Source: Armatimonadota bacterium
GTDB lineage: Bacteria > Armatimonadota > Zipacnadia > JAUWAU01
Reading direction: 5' to 3'
DNA: 64,000 nucleotides
NCBI GenBank assembly: GCA_030601885.1
Contig: JAUWAU010000006.1
Span: 62,001 to 126,000 of the forward strand
Shown: piece by piece, positions 53,432 to 63,157 of the stretch
Layout: each line of letters starts with the position of its first letter
Position numbering within the stretch: position 1 is the first letter of the stretch
The notes under the pieces: model-generated
The model's database searches: none
Told to the model about the DNA's origin: nothing
Seen by the model: the letters and a program-made list of their open reading frames with translations, nothing else
Translations under genes and position numbers: made by a program

Positions 53432-54379
53432 TCAGAAGCCCCCGCTCGGCATCCACTGGTTAAATACACCCATCGTGATTTGCAGGATAAGACCGATAAC
53501 GTTCAGGGCCGTGGCAATGATACCGACGACGATGGCCGCCGTGGCCGTGCCGGCCGTGGAGCCCTCGTTCTTCGCCTTGGAACCGAGGACAATTCCCACC
53601 GGGCCCAGTATGATACCACAGCAGCAGAGGCCCACGATCGAGCACACCAATGCCCATACCGCCATCTTGTCCGCTTCGGGGTTCGAAACGGGACCGTAAA
53701 ACGCGGGGCCGGGTGGTGGTGGCGCGCCTGGCGGAAGAGGTGGAGGCGGCACACCGGGAATCTGCGCCCCTGGCGGGGGCGGCGCCGCGGCGGGTGGCTG
53801 AGCCCCCGGGAGGGCGCCGGGAGGCGGTGGGGCTCCTGGCGGCTGTACTCCAGGCGGCGGTGGGGCGCCGGGCGGTAGCGGCGGCCCGGGTGGCTGTGCC
53901 TCCGGGGGCGGCGGCGCGCCCTCCTGTGGCGCTGTGACAGGCTTATTGCATTTCCAGCACGTCGTCTCCGTACGGTACAGAAGTTCGCCGCAGTGTGGGC
54001 ATGGCACTTTATCAGTGGGCGCTCCACCGGCGGACGGTGTCGGTGGAGGTGGCGTAGGCGGCGGTGCCCCGGTACCGGGCGGCATAGGCGGCGTGGGAGG
54101 TGGTTCCGGTGGGCTCGGTGGTGCTGGCGGACCGGCGCCCGGAGGTGGCGGCGGCGTTGGTGGCTTCTCGTCGGCTTGCGCCATCGCCGGCGGGGGAGAG
54201 GGTGGCTGCCCCGGACCCGCCGGTGGCGGCGGCACACCAAGCCCCGGGGGTTGATCCGGTGGCTTCGCGGAAGGTTGCTCAGGTGCTCTTGGCAGCGGCT
54301 TCTGGCAATTCGGACAGATGGTGATTATACCCATCGCCGGGTATTCAGCGCCGCAGTTGGGGCATCTGGCGGTTGCCAT
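53432..54379 (-). CDS. Zinc-ribbon, proline-rich membrane protein (DUF4190-like end)
   Basis: 315 residues from ATG 54379. A first CxxC...CxxC ribbon (ARCPNCGAEYP; TICPNCQKP) is followed by about 90 residues rich in Pro, Gly and Ala, a second ribbon (VPCPHCGEL; TCWKCNKP), another Pro-rich stretch with PPPPGA-type repeats, and a C-terminal two-helix hydrophobic domain (MAVWALVCSIVGLCCCGIILG; ATAAIVVGIIATALNVIGLIL) of DUF4190 type. The N-terminal ribbons should lie in the cytoplasm. I do not know a function. Confidence 0.8.
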   Translation of the reverse strand: MATARCPNCGAEYPAMGIITICPNCQKPLPRAPEQPSAKPPDQPPGLGVPPPPAGPGQPPSPPPAMAQADEKPPTPPPPPGAGPPAPPSPPEPPPTPPMPPGTGAPPPTPPPPTPSAGGAPTDKVPCPHCGELLYRTETTCWKCNKPVTAPQEGAPPPPEAQPPGPPLPPGAPPPPGVQPPGAPPPPGALPGAQPPAAAPPPPGAQIPGVPPPPLPPGAPPPPGPAFYGPVSNPEADKMAVWALVCSIVGLCCCGIILGPVGIVLGSKAKNEGSTAGTATAAIVVGIIATALNVIGLILQITMGVFNQWMPSGGF

Positions 54380-54540
54380 GATCGTTTCCCCGTCTCTCGC
54401 CGAGCCAATTGCTGCGCCGCACTGGCTCAGTGGATGGCTTGACTTTCGTCGCAACACCCCGGCAGCCCTGCCAACCGCTCAAAAAGGTGCGACTCTCGCG
54501 TCCCCCTTCAGCAGTGCCGCCGACCGGAGCGGCGAAGGGC

Positions 54541-56397
54541 TCAGAACCTACGATGGTATATATACCATTCCACCATCAGTACGAGCAGCCCCACCAACGC
54601 CAGAACACGCCAAATCTCCCTATTGGCCGTCGCTGCCGCGTTCGCGGCGGCCAGGGTCTTACGGCCAAAGGATATGTTCTCCACCGGCGCAGTATTCGAC
54701 TCCGTCCTGCTGAGCAAGTTAACCACGAATACCTGGCCATCCTCCGGCGCCACGGTCCGATACACGCCGACCTCATCGGTGTCGTCAAACGCTACGCTGG
54801 ACTCCCCCTCTGCCGCCACAACGCGCACCTTTTCTCCGCTCGGCTTCTCCACCGTCAGCTCCGTGCCACGCTCTGGCGCCTGAAGCTGCACCACGCCCCC
54901 AGCGCGCGCCTGAATGTTCTCCCGCCCCGTCGCGTCTCGCCCGAGCCACTCGATGATATTGGAGATGAAGATGGGAAACCCGACGCGCAGAACGAAGTTG
55001 GTCTTCGGCAGATTCAGGGGGAACCCGACATACACGCACTTGATGCCCGCCCTCTCCCCCACCACGACCAGCGGCGTGCTGCCGGCCTCCACGAGCACCT
55101 TGCCCCATGGCTTCGCTCGCGCCAGCTTCGCTTCGGTGATGATGGTGCCGGCGAAGTTCACATACTTCGTCACGGGATGCGGATGCAAGTCCACCACCAC
55201 GGGATTGCGCACGCGCCCCTGTGTGGTTACCGGCGCCTCGGGTGCCGCGGCGTTCACCAGAAGGTAGGCGCCGGGGGTGAGCTGCTCCGGAGCAAACGAA
55301 TCGAAGACGACGATGTCGTACCCCTCGGCCGATGCGAACGCCCTCGGGCGCATGGTGGCCAGCTCGATGACGTCCTTGACGTTGAGCATCTTCTCCAGAA
55401 ACGGGTTGGCCTCCGTCACCAGCAGTACGCGCAGGTGGCGCCGCGGCGCCAGGTATACGTACGCCTCGTTGTCCACCGCCAGGTCGTCCTTGACGTCCAG
55501 CTTCGCCCGCACAACCCCGGTGTCGAACTGGAAATCCTTCCAGGGGCGCGACCGTGTCTCCCCAGGCGGGATGGTCATCTCAATGACGCGCTGGAGGCTG
55601 TCCCAATGGTACATCTCCACGTCCACCTTCTTCGCCGAGTTGGCGAAGTTGGTGACGCTGACGAAGATCTGGTCCCTTGCATCGGCGCCATACGTTTGGC
55701 GGGCGTCCAGGGCGGTGATGCCGACGTTGTCCGCGCGGCTGCCGAACTTCAGGAAGTGCAGGCGGGCCGGGCCGATGGGCAGGTCGTCGAGCGGGTCAAA
55801 GGCGCCGTCGGACAATATGAAGATGTCGCCCTCTTTCGCCGCCCGCCCTCCGCGTTGCTCCGCCTCCATGAGCGAGACCCCGAGCACCACGGCCGAGCGC
55901 ATATCGGCGCGTCCATGGGACGGTTTCAGACTCGCGGTGGCCGCCTTCAGCGCCCGCCTGTCCGTGGTGAACGCGGAGAGGACCTTTGGCTTCGGCCCGG
56001 CGGCGATGACCATCATCCTGTCGTTCCTGCTCATGTCATCGATCATCTTGGCCGCCGTGCGCTTTGCCGCCTCGATCCGCCCGCCGCGCTCGTCCGTTGA
56101 CAGCATGCTGGCGGACGCGTCCAGGATGAGAACCGTGTTATCTGATGTTCTGGCGTGCAGGCGCAGGAAGGGGCGGGCAAGCGCGAACGCCATGAGCGCA
56201 AGGATGGCTATCTGAAGAAACAGCAAGATGTTCTTGCGCAGCTTCTGGAACGGCGCGTTAGCCTGTATGTCCTGCGTCATGTCGGGCCAGAGCATGGTGG
56301 AGGAGACCACCAGCTCCTTGCGACGCAGTCGGAGCAGGTACAGCACCACCACGACCGGGATCGCCAGCAAGAATAGAAGTGACAATGGGCTAAGCAT
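54541..56397 (-). CDS. BatA-like membrane protein with VWA domain
   Basis: 618 residues. ATG 56397 was chosen because the product then begins with the Bat-type membrane helix SLLFLLAIPVVVVLYLL followed by LRLRRKELVVSSTMLW. A second helix precedes a VWA domain with an intact MIDAS, DASASML. A long beta-rich region (about 260-590) and a C-terminal helix ending HRRF follow. BatA-type proteins work with MoxR ATPases and DUF58 proteins in envelope stress or complex assembly. A DUF58 gene lies just upstream. No MoxR gene is seen. Confidence 0.87.
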   Translation of the reverse strand: MLSPLSLLFLLAIPVVVVLYLLRLRRKELVVSSTMLWPDMTQDIQANAPFQKLRKNILLFLQIAILALMAFALARPFLRLHARTSDNTVLILDASASMLSTDERGGRIEAAKRTAAKMIDDMSRNDRMMVIAAGPKPKVLSAFTTDRRALKAATASLKPSHGRADMRSAVVLGVSLMEAEQRGGRAAKEGDIFILSDGAFDPLDDLPIGPARLHFLKFGSRADNVGITALDARQTYGADARDQIFVSVTNFANSAKKVDVEMYHWDSLQRVIEMTIPPGETRSRPWKDFQFDTGVVRAKLDVKDDLAVDNEAYVYLAPRRHLRVLLVTEANPFLEKMLNVKDVIELATMRPRAFASAEGYDIVVFDSFAPEQLTPGAYLLVNAAAPEAPVTTQGRVRNPVVVDLHPHPVTKYVNFAGTIITEAKLARAKPWGKVLVEAGSTPLVVVGERAGIKCVYVGFPLNLPKTNFVLRVGFPIFISNIIEWLGRDATGRENIQARAGGVVQLQAPERGTELTVEKPSGEKVRVVAAEGESSVAFDDTDEVGVYRTVAPEDGQVFVVNLLSRTESNTAPVENISFGRKTLAAANAAATANREIWRVLALVGLLVLMVEWYIYHRRF

Positions 56398-56495
56398 CTG
56401 TGAGTTGCCTGCCGGCCGCTCTCTGGGAGATCTGTGCCCCGGGCTGCCCGTCAACCTGTGCTGCGCCGGACGGACGGAACTCACGAGCAGCAGGG

Positions 56496-56679
56496 CAGTA
56501 CTACAACAAGACTTTGTCATTCTGAGGTCGCCGACGCGCCAAAGCCGCTATGGCGACGGCGCGAGGAACGACGAAGAATCTCACCGCGTGAGCCGACTCT
56601 ACGACGCTGACGCCGAGATTCTTCGCTCCCCTTGGTCGCTCAGAATGACATCTACCGGCAAAGTCTCGCTGTAGTACTG
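56496..56679. mobile_element. MITE-like 184-bp inverted-repeat element
   Basis: Imperfect terminal inverted repeats: left CAGTACTACAACAAGACTTTG (56496-56516), right the reverse of CAGTACTACAGCGAGACTTTG (ending 56679), with two mismatches. Inner inverted segments TCATTCTGAG / CTCAGAATGA and GAAGAATCTC / GAGATTCTTC make a nearly complete hairpin. No gene lies inside. It occupies most of the gap between the DUF58 and BatA-like genes. Confidence 0.65.
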
Positions 56680-56700
56680 GCCGTGGCACCCGGAACGGCG

Positions 56701-57585
56701 CTATTCGACGAATCTTCCCCGCCGGAACTCGCGCAGAACGACGTCTTCGAACGGCGCCGAGGTGCTGGTCCGGACGTAGCCGATGCCGTGGCGGCGGCAG
56801 AAGCCCCGCAATCGCTCGCCGAAGGCTGCGAGCGATCGCTGATACTCCGACAGCATGCGGCTGCTCACGGTGATCTCCCGGACATCGCCCGTCTCCACGT
56901 CCACCAGCCGGAGGTCGCCGCGCACATCCGGATTGAGCTCGAAATCGTCTACCACGTGGATCACGTTGACGTCGAATCGGCGGGTGAGCAGGGCAAGGAG
57001 CCCGGGCTCGAAGCCGCGCGTGTCGAAGAAGTCCGAGATGACGAAGGCGACGCCCGGCCGCGGCCGCCGGACCGTCCATTGCCGGAGCGACACCTCGAAG
57101 TTCGTCTCGCCCTCTACTTCGACGCTCCGCAGGAAATCGAACAGCCGGTGCACCTCGTGCCGCCCGCGTGTGGGAGGGAAAATGCTCCGGAGCCGATCTG
57201 AGAAGGCGGCGGCGCCGACGCGTTCGAGATTGGTCAGGGCGATGTAGCCAACGGCGGCGGCCAGACGGCGGACGAAGTCTATCTTCTTCGGATCGCCGAA
57301 GCCCATGGACTTGCTCACGTCAAGCAGCAGATACACGTGCAAGTCCTCTTCTTCGACGAAGAGCTTGAGGAAGAGCTTTTCGAGGCGTCCGTAGACGTTC
57401 CAGTCTATATGGCGGAAGTCGTCTCCGGGGGCATAGTTGCGGAAGTCGGCAAACTCGACGCTGGTGCCGCGGTGCGGGCTGCGTTTTTCGCCTTTGAACG
57501 TGCCGGGAAACGCGCGGCGCGCGGCGATGCTGAGCGCCTCGAGCTTGCGCAGGAAGTCACCGTCCAGCAGCGCGTCATCCGCCAT
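56701..57585 (-). CDS. DUF58 domain protein
   Basis: 294 residues, usual length. The signature segment is RGTSVEFADFRNYAPGDDFRHIDWNVYGRLEKLFLKLFVEE, followed by LLLDVSKSMGFGDPKK, a VWA-like DxSxS motif, and VAFVISDFFD. DUF58 proteins accompany MoxR ATPases and VWA proteins, and the BatA-like gene lies downstream across a MITE-like insertion. The two may once have been closer together. Confidence 0.93.
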   Translation of the reverse strand: MADDALLDGDFLRKLEALSIAARRAFPGTFKGEKRSPHRGTSVEFADFRNYAPGDDFRHIDWNVYGRLEKLFLKLFVEEEDLHVYLLLDVSKSMGFGDPKKIDFVRRLAAAVGYIALTNLERVGAAAFSDRLRSIFPPTRGRHEVHRLFDFLRSVEVEGETNFEVSLRQWTVRRPRPGVAFVISDFFDTRGFEPGLLALLTRRFDVNVIHVVDDFELNPDVRGDLRLVDVETGDVREITVSSRMLSEYQRSLAAFGERLRGFCRRHGIGYVRTSTSAPFEDVVLREFRRGRFVE

Positions 57586-57779
57586 ACAACTCCACCCCAG
57601 ATTCCCGCATCGTTATCCATCTTTGTCCTTCGCGGAGTACCGGCTCTGCTCCTCCCTACTCATAGGCACTTGACGCTCGGGGGCGGAGGCGGGAGTAGTC
57701 TGTATGCCTGCCTCCGCCCGGCACGAGGCCCGTTGTGTCGCCGCTCATCTTGTCCACCCGTGCATGCGGTGCCCGGGCC

Positions 57780-60059
57780 TCAATTGGGGGCGAACAGGAA
57801 GCGCAGGCCCGTCACGGTGCCCAACAAGCGCGTTACGTCTTCGATGCCCTGAATATGCGCCGCCGGCACGTATATGATGTCTCCGGCCTGCATTTCAGCA
57901 TCCGGCGCCCCGCCTTTGGCGACTCGAACGAGGTTGACCCGCTGGGTCTGGATGCCCTCCGGCGTTTGGCGCCGCAGTTTGGCCTCGGTCTCCCGGGCGC
58001 GCCGCGTCGTCCCACCCGCCAGGCCGATATAGTCCATGACGGTGCGGCCGGCGATCAGCGGAAATGCCCCCGGCTGGGCCACCTCGCCCTGCACGTACAC
58101 CAGATCTCTGATCTGCGCCAGTACAAGCGTGTCGCCATCCTGCAGCTCCACATCAACGGACGCATCCCCCTGCACGCGGAGACGATACAGATCAACTTCG
58201 ATCCGCTCGACAACTCCATCGGGGCGCCGCCGTCGCACGACAGCCAAGCCACGATCAGCCCGTGGGAGCTGCGGGGTCGTTCTGGCCACAACGTCGCTGA
58301 CTCTCTCTCCCTCGCGCAGCGCGTACACAAGGTAGGTATCGCCCATCGGGAGAGCTGCAGCTTCTGCGCCACCCCCGTCCCGCGCCCCTGCCAGGTCCTG
58401 CGTCAAAAACGGGCCAATGATCCGTATGGTTGGCTGACACACCGAAAGGTCGGGCACCAACAGCTCGTCGCGGTCCTGAAGCACGAGGTCCTCGGCATCC
58501 CCGCGCAGCACCGCATAGAGGTCCAGGCGATGGATCTCCCGACGGTCATCGGCTCCTACTCGCGTGACTTCCGCGTGCGAGAGTGCGCCGCGCTCCGTGG
58601 CACCTCCGGCGTACCGCAGCAGCTCGCTCGCCGTCATCCCTTCGCGCAAGCCAAAGACGGAGCGCCTGCCAACGGTGACGGCCGCCTTGACCTCTCCCGC
58701 CACTGTCACCCGCCCGATGTAGTCTTCAAGGGACGGAATCCTGAGGAAGTCGCCCGCCTGCAGGCGGATATTGGCCGCCGCATCACCCTCGACCAGCAGA
58801 ACGTACAGGTCGATCGGCACGAACTCGATGCTGCCATCCGCGTCCACCCGGGTGAGCGTGGCCTCGCGCAGGGCGGCATCCGCCGTCGGCCGACCAGCTA
58901 TGTCGATGACGTCAGCCAACGTGAGGCCCTCACGCATAGGCACCCGCAGCGCTGGCTCCATCGGGAATCCCCGCTCCGCTCTCGGGGGGCTGTCTTCTTC
59001 GCCGGCCGCCGGCTCCGCGGGCGTTCCGGGACGAATCAGTTCCACCCCTGGCTGGAGAGTCTGGCTGGCACCCATCGTCTGCAGCAGCTTGACCTCGCCG
59101 GCGACGTACACCTTCGGCTGAAAGGATCGCATGGAGGGCACGTGTATAGTATCGCCGTCAGCCAGAGGCATGTCTGCCGCGCCGCCTGGTTCGCCCAGCG
59201 CGCTCGCAACATTGGTGCGTATGTGGCGGAAGTCGCCGCCGTTTTCCGGCCGCTCGATGTACGCGCGTTCAACGGCTGCAGTGGCCTGCAGCTCGCCGGC
59301 TCGGCGCAGCACGCTGGAGAGCCGCTCACCAGGCTCTACTTCGTATTGGCCCGGGCGCACCACCTCGCCGCTCACGGTCACAGCGCTGCCCCGCGGCGGG
59401 ATGATTACCTGATCCCCAGGCTCCAGAGCCACATCGTGCTCTGCCTCGCCGAAGACGATCACGCGCTCCAGGTCTATCCGCTGCTCCTCCCCACCGCGGC
59501 GGAGAATCGCCCAGCGCTTTGAGGCGGCCGACTGAGTACCCCCGGACAGCGTGACCAAGTCGCTCACCCTCGTGAGCGGATCGACAACGTAGCTGCCCGG
59601 GCTGTTAGTCAGCCCCGCCAGATAGACCCGAAATAAGCGAATTCCCGTAACGCTGACCTTCACCTCGACATCCGTGTATAAGCGGTCGTAAAGCCGCTGC
59701 AGCTCGTCCGTGAACTCCTGCAGTGTCAGTCCGGCGGCCGGCACGGCTCCCAGAAACTCGAGCGGCACATCTCCGGTGAGCGTGACGGCAGCGTGAATCA
59801 GCTTGGCGGTGCCGGCGACGACCGCAACGCTCAACTCGTCACCAGGGCCCAATCTGTAGTCCGGCCCCAACGGCTGCCCGAGGCGCGAGCCCATGGCAAT
59901 GACGCGATCTTGCGCCCGCTTTGCCAAGGGCGCAACCTCCGCCGTAGCCTCCTCCACCTCCTGGCCAAGCGCCTGGCCGGCCCAAAGGGCAGCCCCGATC
60001 AGTGCCAGAATGAAACCCGAAACAGCCGAACGGAAACCATGTGACGATGTGAACTGCAT
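57780..60059 (-). CDS. Polysaccharide export protein with multiple SLBB domains
   Basis: 759 residues. ATG 60059 has GAGAGG seven bases upstream; ATG 60074 is a possible alternative. After a signal peptide (SGFILALIGAALWAGQALGQ), a Wza-type export domain begins YRLGPGDELSV. At least five SLBB domains follow, recognisable by VSGEVVRPGQYEV, VAGEVKLLQ, VAGEVKAAVTVG and VQGEVAQPGAFPL, each with a GDTIHVP- or GDIIYVP-type end. Such proteins form or line outer-envelope polysaccharide channels. No other export genes are adjacent. Confidence 0.88.
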   Translation of the reverse strand: MQFTSSHGFRSAVSGFILALIGAALWAGQALGQEVEEATAEVAPLAKRAQDRVIAMGSRLGQPLGPDYRLGPGDELSVAVVAGTAKLIHAAVTLTGDVPLEFLGAVPAAGLTLQEFTDELQRLYDRLYTDVEVKVSVTGIRLFRVYLAGLTNSPGSYVVDPLTRVSDLVTLSGGTQSAASKRWAILRRGGEEQRIDLERVIVFGEAEHDVALEPGDQVIIPPRGSAVTVSGEVVRPGQYEVEPGERLSSVLRRAGELQATAAVERAYIERPENGGDFRHIRTNVASALGEPGGAADMPLADGDTIHVPSMRSFQPKVYVAGEVKLLQTMGASQTLQPGVELIRPGTPAEPAAGEEDSPPRAERGFPMEPALRVPMREGLTLADVIDIAGRPTADAALREATLTRVDADGSIEFVPIDLYVLLVEGDAAANIRLQAGDFLRIPSLEDYIGRVTVAGEVKAAVTVGRRSVFGLREGMTASELLRYAGGATERGALSHAEVTRVGADDRREIHRLDLYAVLRGDAEDLVLQDRDELLVPDLSVCQPTIRIIGPFLTQDLAGARDGGGAEAAALPMGDTYLVYALREGERVSDVVARTTPQLPRADRGLAVVRRRRPDGVVERIEVDLYRLRVQGDASVDVELQDGDTLVLAQIRDLVYVQGEVAQPGAFPLIAGRTVMDYIGLAGGTTRRARETEAKLRRQTPEGIQTQRVNLVRVAKGGAPDAEMQAGDIIYVPAAHIQGIEDVTRLLGTVTGLRFLFAPN

Positions 60060-60136
60060 GATAGAGCCTCTCATCGCGCTGTCTCCCACCCAGGCCCGTG
60101 TGCGCTGCCGGGCCCACGTTTTCGGCCGCGCCCGCC

Positions 60137-60940
60137 TCACGAAGCTTGACGATACAGCTCCGCTGCCTCCTCGGGCGCAACGCCGTCGTGCACGACTGCT
60201 TTAATGGCCGCGATCACCGCGCCGGGCTTCGGATCTTGCCAGATGTTGCGTCCGTACGTGACGCCCGCCGCTCCCGCGTCAATGGCGCCCCGTACGGCGA
60301 CCAAGACGTCCATGAGGCTTTCCTGCTTTGGTCCACCCGCCGCCACCACTCTCGTGGGCACTGCCTCGGTGACGATGGCAAAGCTCTCCGGTGAGCCCGT
60401 GTAGAACGTCTTCACGATGTCAACGCCGAGCTCGGCGCCGCAGCGCGCGGCGTACAGCACGCGTTCGGCCGTCATGCGCTCGTCCTCCGGGATGAAAGCG
60501 CCCTTGGGATAGCAGTGCGCCACCACCGGCAGGCCTGCCGACCGCGCGTCTCGCACGACGCGACCCAAGTGACTCGTGAGGCGCGCCTGACCCTCGCCGC
60601 CGAAGGTGATGGCGACGCTAATGGCATCGGCGCCGAGGGCGAGAGCCTCCGCCACATCGGCCACCGGCTCCTCGACGTCGGGCTCGAAGGGGCTGGCGGC
60701 GATCGATTGCAGAATGATCCCCACGCGGCCCGCGTGCGGCTCGAAGCATCGCTCCAGGATGCCCTTCTGCAGCGTCACCGAATCAGGCCGTCCCTCCACG
60801 ATCTGGTCAACCACTCGCTGCACCGGCTCCAGCCCGGGGATCATGCCGTACGCTACCGTGTGGTCGATAGCCACGGAGAGCATCTTCCCGGACTTCGGAT
60901 TCATGAGCCGGTTCAGCCGGACGAGTTTTCCCATCAGCAT
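60137..60940 (-). CDS. DhnA/class I aldolase-family protein
   Basis: 267 residues from ATG 60940. The barrel starts GKMLSVAIDHTVAYGMIPGL and has the Schiff-base lysine in DIVKTFYTGSPESF, with a phosphate-binding glycine region AGAAGVTYGRNIWQ and AAGGPKQESLMD. This is the class I archaeal-type fructose-bisphosphate aldolase/DhnA/LsrF group. Members act on fructose bisphosphate, 2-amino-3,7-dideoxyheptulosonate precursors or phospho-AI-2. The sequence does not decide which. Confidence 0.9.
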   Translation of the reverse strand: MLMGKLVRLNRLMNPKSGKMLSVAIDHTVAYGMIPGLEPVQRVVDQIVEGRPDSVTLQKGILERCFEPHAGRVGIILQSIAASPFEPDVEEPVADVAEALALGADAISVAITFGGEGQARLTSHLGRVVRDARSAGLPVVAHCYPKGAFIPEDERMTAERVLYAARCGAELGVDIVKTFYTGSPESFAIVTEAVPTRVVAAGGPKQESLMDVLVAVRGAIDAGAAGVTYGRNIWQDPKPGAVIAAIKAVVHDGVAPEEAAELYRQAS

Positions 60941-61125
60941 TAAGGTGGTGACTCCCTTCGGCGTATGCAGTGGCACTCCCATTTCGCCGTTCGTCGTCGG
61001 CCTCCTACTGCGGTTGGGCGTCATTCAGACGACTGGACATGCCTTCGCCGGCGACCGGCGACGTCAGGCAGGGATTCAGGTGGGCCCGCCGGAAGGTCGC
61101 CGGCGAACCGAGAGGGGCATTGAGA

Positions 61126-63114
61126 ATGCAAGATCATATGAGTGTGTTCGCGGGCGCCATCATCGGCTGTCTGCTGGCGCTTGCCGTCGCGGCCCATTGG
61201 GCGTCGGCGCAGGAGGCGCCATTCGTGCTCTGGGCGGCTGATCCGATGGTGAAGCTCCCGCGCGACAGCAGACCGCCGGAGGGCGTGCCGAAGCGCGTGG
61301 AGCTGCAGTGCGCTCGAAATGAGTACGAGCCCGCACAGCTTGCCCTCACCGCCACCAGAGACGTGCAAAACGTCACCGTGCGCATCGGCACCATCGTGCA
61401 CGAGAATAGCACGTACACGCTTCCACGGGAGAACGCCACCTGGAACTTCGTCGGCTTCGTGCGCGTCGAGAAGAACACCACCGGCACGCCGCGCTCGGAG
61501 CTGATCTGCGAGGCGCCGGCCGATGTGCCCGATCCGCTCCTGCCCGACCGGACCATCTCGGTCGCCGCCGGCCAGACGCAGCCCATCTGGCTGACGATAC
61601 ACGTGCCCGAGGATGCCCCGGCCGGGGAGTACGCGGGAACCGTGACGGTGGCGGCCGACGGTGAAGAGGCATCGCTGCCCATCAAGCTCCGTGTGTGGCC
61701 TTTTCCTGTGCCCCACGAGCGGCATCTCTTCTACACCAACTGGGTCAACTATCGGCAGGTATGCAAGTTCCACGGCGTCGAGTTCGCCTCGGACGAGTTC
61801 TGGCCCGTTCTGGAGGCCTACGCCCGCGCCATGGCCGCGCATCGGCAGAACGTGCTCTGGGTGCCGTTGAGCCTCATCAAGACGCTTCGCGAGCCGGACG
61901 GTACGCTGAGCTTCGACTATGCCAACCTCGACCGGTGGATCGAGATCTGCGAGCGGCACGGCCTGGCCGACCGGATCGAGCTTACCCACCTGGGGCATCA
62001 CGGGGAGGGTGGCTGGAGCAGTAAGGACATCGTCCTGCGCGACATCGCGGCTACGGACCGGGCCACCGGCAAGCCGGTCACTATGCCGGCCAGAGAGGCC
62101 CTGCCGGAGTTCCTCGCAGCGCTGCAGGAGCACCTCGACGAGCGCGGGTGGCTAGAGCGCGCCGTCATCCACATCGCCGATGAGCCCTCGCAGCACAACA
62201 TCGCCTCCTGGCGGCAGGCCTCGGCGTTCGTGCACAAGTGCGCTCCCCGGTTGAAGCGCATCGACGCAATCGAAGCGCCGGGCTTCGAGGGCATGCTGGA
62301 GGTGTGGGTGCCGAAGCTGAACCTGCTGCGCAACTGGCACGACAGCTACCGGAAGGCGCAGGAGGCCGGTGCGGAGATGTGGTTCTACACGTGCCTGCAC
62401 CCGACGGGGTACTACCCGAACCGCTTCACCGATTATCCCCTCATCAAGACGCGCATTTTGCACTGGCTCAATTGGCGCTACGCTCTATCCGGCTACCTGC
62501 ACTGGGGCCTGTGCGCCTGGTCGGACGAGCCGTACGAAACGGCCTCCTCCGGCCGGCTGCCGCCGGGGGATGGGTGGATCATCTACCCCGGCAGGGACGG
62601 CCCGGTGAGCTCCATTCGCTGGGAGATGGTGCGGGAGGGACTGGAGGACTACGAGTACCTGTGGCTGCTGGCTGAACGGAGGCGGCAGGTGAAGCAGCAG
62701 CTCGGAGCGGGTGCAGAGGCTATCAATGCCGCCGCCCGCAGCGACGAGATCGCCCGCTCCATCGTGCGCGACTTCGTGGATTACGCCCGCGATCCCGAGG
62801 CGCTTCGCGCGGCCCGGGAGCGCATTGCCGCCGAGATAGTGGCTCTGGAGCGGCGGCCGCTGCTGGTCGTGCAGACCGATCCTCCGGAGGATGTCGAGTT
62901 AGTTCCGGCGCCGATAGTCGTTCGCGTCATCGGCGCCACCGAGCCGGGCGCGACGGTGACGGTGAACGGAGCACCGGTCGAGCTCGATGATGCCAGCGGC
63001 TTCGCGCTGCACCGATCCCTGTCCCCCGGCAGCCCGACGCTAACGGTCACCGCAGAGCTCAACGGCCAGCAGAAGACCCTCGCCCGGCGCTTTCGCGTGC
63101 GAGCGCTGGACTGA
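61126..63114 (+). CDS. DUF4091 (glycoside-hydrolase-like) exported protein
   Basis: 662 residues. ATG 61126 was chosen because GAGAGGGG precedes it and a normal signal peptide then follows (MSVFAGAIIGCLLALAVAAHWASA); the open frame upstream is non-coding. An N-terminal beta domain (about 30-190) leads to a barrel with VIHIADEPSQHNI, GAEMWFYTCLHP and the DUF4091 end SSIRWEMVREGLEDYEYLWLL. A short Ig-like C-terminal domain carries VRVIGATEPGATVTVNG. The family is linked to glycan breakdown, and the acid in IADEP is a likely catalytic residue. Confidence 0.88.
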   Translation: MQDHMSVFAGAIIGCLLALAVAAHWASAQEAPFVLWAADPMVKLPRDSRPPEGVPKRVELQCARNEYEPAQLALTATRDVQNVTVRIGTIVHENSTYTLPRENATWNFVGFVRVEKNTTGTPRSELICEAPADVPDPLLPDRTISVAAGQTQPIWLTIHVPEDAPAGEYAGTVTVAADGEEASLPIKLRVWPFPVPHERHLFYTNWVNYRQVCKFHGVEFASDEFWPVLEAYARAMAAHRQNVLWVPLSLIKTLREPDGTLSFDYANLDRWIEICERHGLADRIELTHLGHHGEGGWSSKDIVLRDIAATDRATGKPVTMPAREALPEFLAALQEHLDERGWLERAVIHIADEPSQHNIASWRQASAFVHKCAPRLKRIDAIEAPGFEGMLEVWVPKLNLLRNWHDSYRKAQEAGAEMWFYTCLHPTGYYPNRFTDYPLIKTRILHWLNWRYALSGYLHWGLCAWSDEPYETASSGRLPPGDGWIIYPGRDGPVSSIRWEMVREGLEDYEYLWLLAERRRQVKQQLGAGAEAINAAARSDEIARSIVRDFVDYARDPEALRAARERIAAEIVALERRPLLVVQTDPPEDVELVPAPIVVRVIGATEPGATVTVNGAPVELDDASGFALHRSLSPGSPTLTVTAELNGQQKTLARRFRVRALD

Positions 63115-63157
63115 GGTGCACATATGGAGCTGTGTGGCCCGGGCTGCGAGCCTGTCA

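Noticed and set aside
57735..59522. Long plus-strand open frame (595 codons)
   Set aside because: It is antisense to the SLBB export gene, and its translation is low-complexity His/Arg-rich.
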